This document shows positions 6,212 through 7,356 of a stretch of DNA of 7,356 nt, piece after piece. The DNA comes from Desulfobacterales bacterium (GTDB lineage Bacteria > Desulfobacterota > Desulfobulbia > Desulfobulbales > Desulfocapsaceae): assembly GCA_013042695.1 (NCBI GenBank), contig JABDPQ010000582.1, positions 1 to 7,356 of the forward strand, given 5' to 3'. A program made the translations under genes and the position numbers. Every line of letters begins with the position of its first letter. The stretch's first letter is position 1. The notes below the pieces were generated by a model. It worked only from the letters and a program-made list of their open reading frames with translations, made no database searches and was not told the origin of the DNA.

Positions 6212-7356
6212 GTGAATCTGCATAATGATATCGGCGTGATACTAAATGATAACCTGGAGGAGCATGCCCGCATACTGCGGGACGCCTACCAGGCGTCAAT
6301 CGTATCATTGGATCAATTTCAGGACTGGGTGGCGGAAGCTTTGCGGGAAGCTGGCGGGGAGACCGGCACATTTGAGGTTGCCGGCAGTGAGCTGTCGCAA
6401 CAGCCGGCTTTTCTGCGGACCTACTCGAACGCCGCAGGCCTGGAGAGTGGGCCGCCCAACGTTTACAGCCACATTAATCCTGAGGCTGCTGATGGGATTT
6501 TATTTTTTGCCCATGCGGATAAATCGCCAGAAAGTTTTGAATTTGCGAAAGATATCCCGCAGCTGATTGAAACCGGGGACAGGTTTTGCGGCCCGGGAAT
6601 CGCTGACGACGTAGCAGGTACCGCCGCGATGATATCTGCCTTGAAAATCTATAAGTCACTCAATAGTTCATCTCCTCAGCAGATACTCATTGCAAGTATT
6701 CTTGGCAAGCAGGGAGGGGTCTTCGGCAGCTACGGGCTGATGAAACGTTTCGGACCTATGTCATCAGCAGTCTACCTGCACCCTGCTGAGAGCGGGGGCG
6801 GCCTGGAGGAGCTGAAGGTTGCCAGTAATGGGCTTATCGAGTTTTTTATTGATCTGGAAGGCAAACCCCCAGATTCAACCGAGGTTCATCAGGCGATTTT
6901 CTCACGATCTGCAGAGAATGCCATAGATAAAGCCTTTTTAGTCAACAGCGCTCTTCAAGAGTGGGCCCGGGCGCAGTCCGACATATATCACCACGAGGCT
7001 GTGCAGGCAATGGCTGGACAATCCTTTGCGGTGAGCCTGGGACTTCTCGAGACTGGCTCTGAAACCGAGGTTTTTGAAATACCTCTCAGCTGTAAGATGG
7101 CGGGAACCATCTGTTTCCCGCCCGGGGCTAATTTGCAGAAGGTAAGAGAAGATTTCGAGGCCCGACTCGTGCGGATCACTGAAAGCGACAGCTGGCTGAG
7201 ACACGGTCATTGGCAGCTTGAATATGGCGACCGGATTGCCGAATCGAGTGAAGCTGCGGTTGAAAGCCCGTTCATTCAGCAATCATCAGACATTGTCGAA
7301 TCGGTGACGGGCACACGGCCCCGGTACTTCTATGGGCACAGCATGAGTGATATCCG
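6212..7356 (+). CDS. M20-family peptidase/deacylase-like protein, altered catalytic site (3' end outside window)
   Basis: This frame runs from GTG 6212 to the right edge (381 complete codons, no stop). AGGGGA at 6199-6204 ends 7 nt before the GTG, and an in-frame TAA at 6185 rules out a much longer start. The fold pattern is M20 (carboxypeptidase G2, ArgE, DapE relatives). FFAHAD supplies H101 and D103; GPGIADDVAG supplies the bridging Asp, D132. The segment GKQGGVFGSYGL aligns with the family's EExGxxGxxxL helix, LHPAESGGG with its EPT strand, and EGKPPDST then NAIDKAFLV with the domain-interface region. GHSMSDIR near the edge matches the late SDxR motif. Known members hydrolyse N-acyl or N-carbamoyl amino acids or dipeptides. 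Here the catalytic Glu-Glu pair reads K166-Q167, the next acidic ligand reads H190 and the interface His reads D221. It may therefore be a pseudoenzyme or a divergent enzyme. It lies beyond a terminator and probably uses its own promoter, which I could not identify. Confidence 0.72.
   Translation, partial: MNLHNDIGVILNDNLEEHARILRDAYQASIVSLDQFQDWVAEALREAGGETGTFEVAGSELSQQPAFLRTYSNAAGLESGPPNVYSHINPEAADGILFFAHADKSPESFEFAKDIPQLIETGDRFCGPGIADDVAGTAAMISALKIYKSLNSSSPQQILIASILGKQGGVFGSYGLMKRFGPMSSAVYLHPAESGGGLEELKVASNGLIEFFIDLEGKPPDSTEVHQAIFSRSAENAIDKAFLVNSALQEWARAQSDIYHHEAVQAMAGQSFAVSLGLLETGSETEVFEIPLSCKMAGTICFPPGANLQKVREDFEARLVRITESDSWLRHGHWQLEYGDRIAESSEAAVESPFIQQSSDIVESVTGTRPRYFYGHSMSDI

Noticed and set aside
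6938..7282. 114-codon minus-strand open frame.
   Set aside because: It is antisense to the M20-like gene, whose frame shows clear family motifs; the antisense product has no recognisable features.
1..7356. CRISPR arrays, tRNA or rRNA genes, insertion sequences.
   Set aside because: No regularly spaced repeats, cloverleaf patterns, transposase motifs or terminal repeats with flanking duplications were found on reading both strands.

Overview
This window is a bacterial catabolic locus, probably from a Gram-negative proteobacterium or desulfobacterium. The evidence is a Sec-exported DctP-type TRAP solute-binding protein, GntR/FCD regulators and Shine-Dalgarno-led genes of middling GC content. 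No ribosomal or other marker gene is present, so I cannot place it more precisely.

Layout. Positions 1-737 are AT-rich and degraded. They hold an unidentified 3' reading-frame end (3-146), a bare spacer, and a 5'-truncated GntR/FCD regulator remnant interrupted by an in-frame TGA (320-655). A D-hydantoinase/dihydropyrimidinase gene lies on the minus strand (738-2144, start uncertain). Next comes a gene-free divergent region of about 490 bp. It carries an unusual nested dyad and, next to the regulator, a TTGACA promoter overlapped by two GTATAC sites. Rightward genes follow: an intact GntR/FCD regulator (2638-3318), an N-acyl-D-amino-acid deacylase read from a TTG codon (3364-4953), and a DctP-type binding protein (5079-6074). 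A 125-bp gap with a perfect 9-bp hairpin and a possible 39-codon ORF separates the last two. A strong intrinsic terminator (6085-6120) closes this group. After it an M20-family protein begins at a GTG (6212) and runs off the right edge.

How the genes may work together (inference). The binding protein would capture an organic-acid-like substrate in the periplasm. The hydantoinase opens cyclic ureides to N-carbamoyl amino acids. The amidohydrolase removes an N-acyl group from D-amino acids, and the M20 protein may act on another amide or ureido bond. The GntR/FCD protein probably senses a pathway acid and represses its own promoter. The locus therefore looks like a scavenging route for N-blocked or cyclised amino-acid derivatives. 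No TRAP membrane subunit and no clear N-carbamoylase is visible.

The most unusual item is the M20 protein. It keeps the first metal-binding His and the bridging Asp, but the Glu-Glu catalytic pair reads Lys-Gln, the next acidic ligand reads His, and the domain-interface His reads Asp.
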